Shown: piece after piece, positions 27,273-29,135 of the stretch
Layout: each line of letters opens with the position of its first letter
How positions within the stretch are numbered: position 1 is the first letter of the stretch
Assembly: GCA_947581885.1 (NCBI GenBank)
Contig: CANPWF010000002.1
Coordinates: 1 to 29,135, forward strand
Origin: an uncultured Clostridia bacterium
GTDB taxonomy: Bacteria > Bacillota > Clostridia > Christensenellales > Borkfalkiaceae
Reading direction: 5' to 3'
DNA: 29,135 bases
The notes under the pieces: model-generated
What the model was told of the DNA's origin: nothing
The model's input: the letters and a program-made list of their open reading frames with translations, nothing else
The model's database searches: none
Program-made: the position numbers and the translations under genes

Positions 27273-29135
27273 TTACCCGACTTTCGGCGTTACATTCTCA
27301 ACTTCCCAGCTCCATTGGTGCTCACCTCCTTCTTTGTAATAGTATGTCGTCGTTTGGCCCAGCTTTGTCGATGCTGGTGTTCCGCCTACAGCAACTTCAC
27401 CCCATCCAGATTCGCTACCAAGGAAATAAACTGATGTGAAGCTAGGCGTATCAACCATCGTCCTCGCTGTCCCAAACGCATTTTTGTGTATACTTGTAAG
27501 AGAGCTCGGCAGGACAATCCATTCAAGTGCTCCGCAACCTGCAAATGTGTTCGCCCCAATTTCCGTTATAGAAGACAGAATCACAACAGATTTAAGGGAT
27601 GAACAGTTGGTAAATGCACCGCCTGCAATTACAGTAACTGACGTGGGCACAATAACTCTCTCAATGGACGAATTGTTGCTCAACACCGATGTCAAATTTG
27701 TCACACTTTGCCCGCCGATCGTAGTAGGAATGAGAATCAACTTGCATTCGGCAGGTATTCCCGTCTCGGTCAAAGCAAGTACACCACCCTCATCAACTGT
27801 AAAGAACAAATTGTCTCCGCAGGAGCAATGTCCGTCGTAATAGCCGTTCTCGTCCGCTACAGGCTGATGCTCATGCGTACCGCAATCCGCGCCGCACTCC
27901 GTGCATTTCCCACTGATGGGATTGGGTGTGTGTTTCTCGGGATTATACAACGCTTTGCACTGGCTGCATTTGGTGTAATGATTCTCAGCATCATCCTCTT
28001 TCGTAGCATATCCACCGTCCGTATGCTGCGTTGTCTCCCCAACATAGGGACAAGGTTCTCCATTTACCCGATCGCTACAATAAGCTTCATGTTTTGTTCC
28101 GTCCTCGGTAGCTCTATACAGAATGGTGTGGTCGGCTTTCGCGACTATGACGCGATTGCAAACGGGACATTGTCTCCAATGCTGGGTAGCATCAGTTTGG
28201 ATAGAGTCGGTGTGCCGCTCGGTTTCGTAGTAGCCGCAATCGTCGCACATTTTAACGTGATTTACATTGTCAACGTGTTCGCCTTCGCCATAAACCACTA
28301 AATCGCCGTGGCCAACGGTTTCGGTCCTATAATTGCAGCCCTCTGCTTCGCACTCCGTATGATGCCCGATTGCTCCGTCAAAGACAAGATGCGTGGTGTG
28401 CGACTCATCCACCGTGTAGTCGCAATCGTTGCAGGTCATGGTGTGAAGGCTATCATCTTTTTTCGCATAGGTGACATCAGTGTGCTCATGCTTGGTCACG
28501 GTGATCGTGCAAGTGGCGTAGACAGTCGTGCCTTTTACAGTAGCCGTGACAAAAGTCGAACCTGCAGCCTTCGCGCTCACTTTACCGTTCGCGTCCACTT
28601 CGGCATACGTATCATCATCGACTTCCCATTCGATCTCCAAATCTTCCTTGGAAATTTCCGAAGGAGTGACGGATTCAACGGAAAGCGTGAACGCGCGCTT
28701 CCCTTCCTCTTCGTTGAACCAGTCGCAAAGAAGATCCTGAGAGCTTTTATTGAGCGTGATAGCGGTCACGACGGGACCGGTCGACTTGAAGGTCGCATTG
28801 ATCTCCGTGTTCGCCGTGATGCTGAACGTGTAGACGTTGCCATCGAGTTCGCTCTTCTTGTCGACATTGTCGACCTTGAATTCATCGACTTCGTAGCCCG
28901 ACTCGGGTGCAAGCGTCACCGTGATCACGGTGTCTTTCGCATACTTGCCTTCTGCGTCCGCCGCGGGCTCGATGGTGATCGTGCCATGCTCGGGCGTGTT
29001 CTTCGTGATGGTGAACTTATCCGTGGAAGGCGTGGGCGTTGTCGACTTGAAAGTCGCGTTGATCTCCGTGTTCGCCGTGATGCTGAACGTGTAGACGTTG
29101 CCATCGAGTTCGCTCTTCTTGTCGACATTGTCGAC
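27273..29135 (-). CDS. Surface protein: InlB-type repeats, Big_2, Cys/His-rich repeats, LRR_5 (5' end outside window)
   Basis: The frame is open to the right edge, so at least 620 residues are seen and the N-terminus is missing. In order: two copies of a divergent InlB B-repeat-like unit of 87 residues (NVYTFSITANTEINATFKST twice), a Big_2 domain (about 122-210), a long Cys/His-rich region with repeated CxxC and H-x4-C patterns (TMTCNDCDYTVDESH, HVKMCDDCGYYETERH, HWRQCPVCNRV, about 217-440), BspA-type LRRs (VIVPTSVTVIAGGAFTNCSS, about 458-560) and a short C-terminal tail without anchor. It is probably surface-exposed or secreted, like its two neighbours. The apparent GTG start at 28928 is internal to the repeat and not the real start. 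Confidence 0.85.
   Translation of the reverse strand, partial: VDNVDKKSELDGNVYTFSITANTEINATFKSTTPTPSTDKFTITKNTPEHGTITIEPAADAEGKYAKDTVITVTLAPESGYEVDEFKVDNVDKKSELDGNVYTFSITANTEINATFKSTGPVVTAITLNKSSQDLLCDWFNEEEGKRAFTLSVESVTPSEISKEDLEIEWEVDDDTYAEVDANGKVSAKAAGSTFVTATVKGTTVYATCTITVTKHEHTDVTYAKKDDSLHTMTCNDCDYTVDESHTTHLVFDGAIGHHTECEAEGCNYRTETVGHGDLVVYGEGEHVDNVNHVKMCDDCGYYETERHTDSIQTDATQHWRQCPVCNRVIVAKADHTILYRATEDGTKHEAYCSDRVNGEPCPYVGETTQHTDGGYATKEDDAENHYTKCSQCKALYNPEKHTPNPISGKCTECGADCGTHEHQPVADENGYYDGHCSCGDNLFFTVDEGGVLALTETGIPAECKLILIPTTIGGQSVTNLTSVLSNNSSIERVIVPTSVTVIAGGAFTNCSSLKSVVILSSITEIGANTFAGCGALEWIVLPSSLTSIHKNAFGTARTMVDTPSFTSVYFLGSESGWGEVAVGGTPASTKLGQTTTYYYKEGGEHQWSWEVENVTPKVG
28780..28874 (-). 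repeat. InlB-type repeat segment, copy 2 (inner)
   Basis: 95 bases matching 29041-29135 with two differences, offset 261 bases (87 codons). It encodes the end of the InlB B-repeat-like unit, including DGNVYTFSITANTEINATFK. Confidence 0.9.
29041..29135 (-). repeat. InlB-type repeat segment, copy 1, cut by the window edge
   Basis: Near-identical partner of 28780-28874 (two mismatches in 95 bases). The window stops inside this copy, so the copy number upstream is unknown. Confidence 0.9.

Overview
The window looks like accessory DNA of an uncultured, probably gut-associated member of the Bacillota (Clostridia-like). The grounds are strong AGGAGG-type ribosome binding sites, moderate GC, consensus sigma-A promoters with 17-base spacers, and long secreted proteins built from Big_2-type Ig domains, InlB-type repeats and BspA-type leucine-rich repeats. 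No rRNA, tRNA, CRISPR array, integrase or transposase was seen. Placement on a chromosome, plasmid or conjugative element cannot be decided from this stretch. Nearly every gene is on the minus strand; the exception is one VapBC-like pair at 9840-10471.

Region 1 (1 to about 12.8 kb) is a mosaic of small cytoplasmic proteins and conflict or dormancy modules. It holds a decayed gene at the left edge, a NADAR-domain protein coupled to a cysteine-rich protein, and a frameshifted small conserved gene. It also holds a DinJ/YafQ (RelBE-type) toxin-antitoxin pair, a Fic protein with its own inhibitory motif, and a lone HicB-XRE regulator. Further on are a HipA-like kinase, an orphan DNA methyltransferase, the VapBC pair and several unrecognised proteins. 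The Fic, HicB, HipA, DinJ and VapB genes each have a near-consensus promoter of their own, and at least two of these carry a palindrome suited to autoregulation.

Region 2 (about 12.9-19.7 kb) is a coherent minus-strand block. In transcription order it encodes a two-CxxC zinc-ribbon protein, a zinc-ribbon protein with a membrane anchor, a small membrane protein, an SSB-like protein, a membrane-anchored protein, a MoxR/CobS-like AAA+ ATPase with a large novel N-terminus, and a CobT-like VWA protein with an N-terminal HExxH domain. A bidirectional terminator-like hairpin sits between the SSB gene and the last three genes. ATPase plus VWA pairs generally remodel or mature protein targets; the target here is unknown. 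This block is the best candidate for an undescribed system.

Region 3 (about 19.8 kb to the right edge) holds three consecutive large secreted proteins. In transcription order they are an InlB-repeat/Big_2/Cys-His-rich/LRR protein (cut by the window edge), a Big_2 protein with two 'FYLVG' beta-sandwich modules, and a lipoprotein with Big_2 domains, three such modules, a Cys/His-rich segment and C-terminal LRRs. The leaders of the last two genes are packed with tandem RNA hairpins, five short ones in a row at 27104-27213.

All family assignments come from reading motifs in the translated sequence. No database search was possible.
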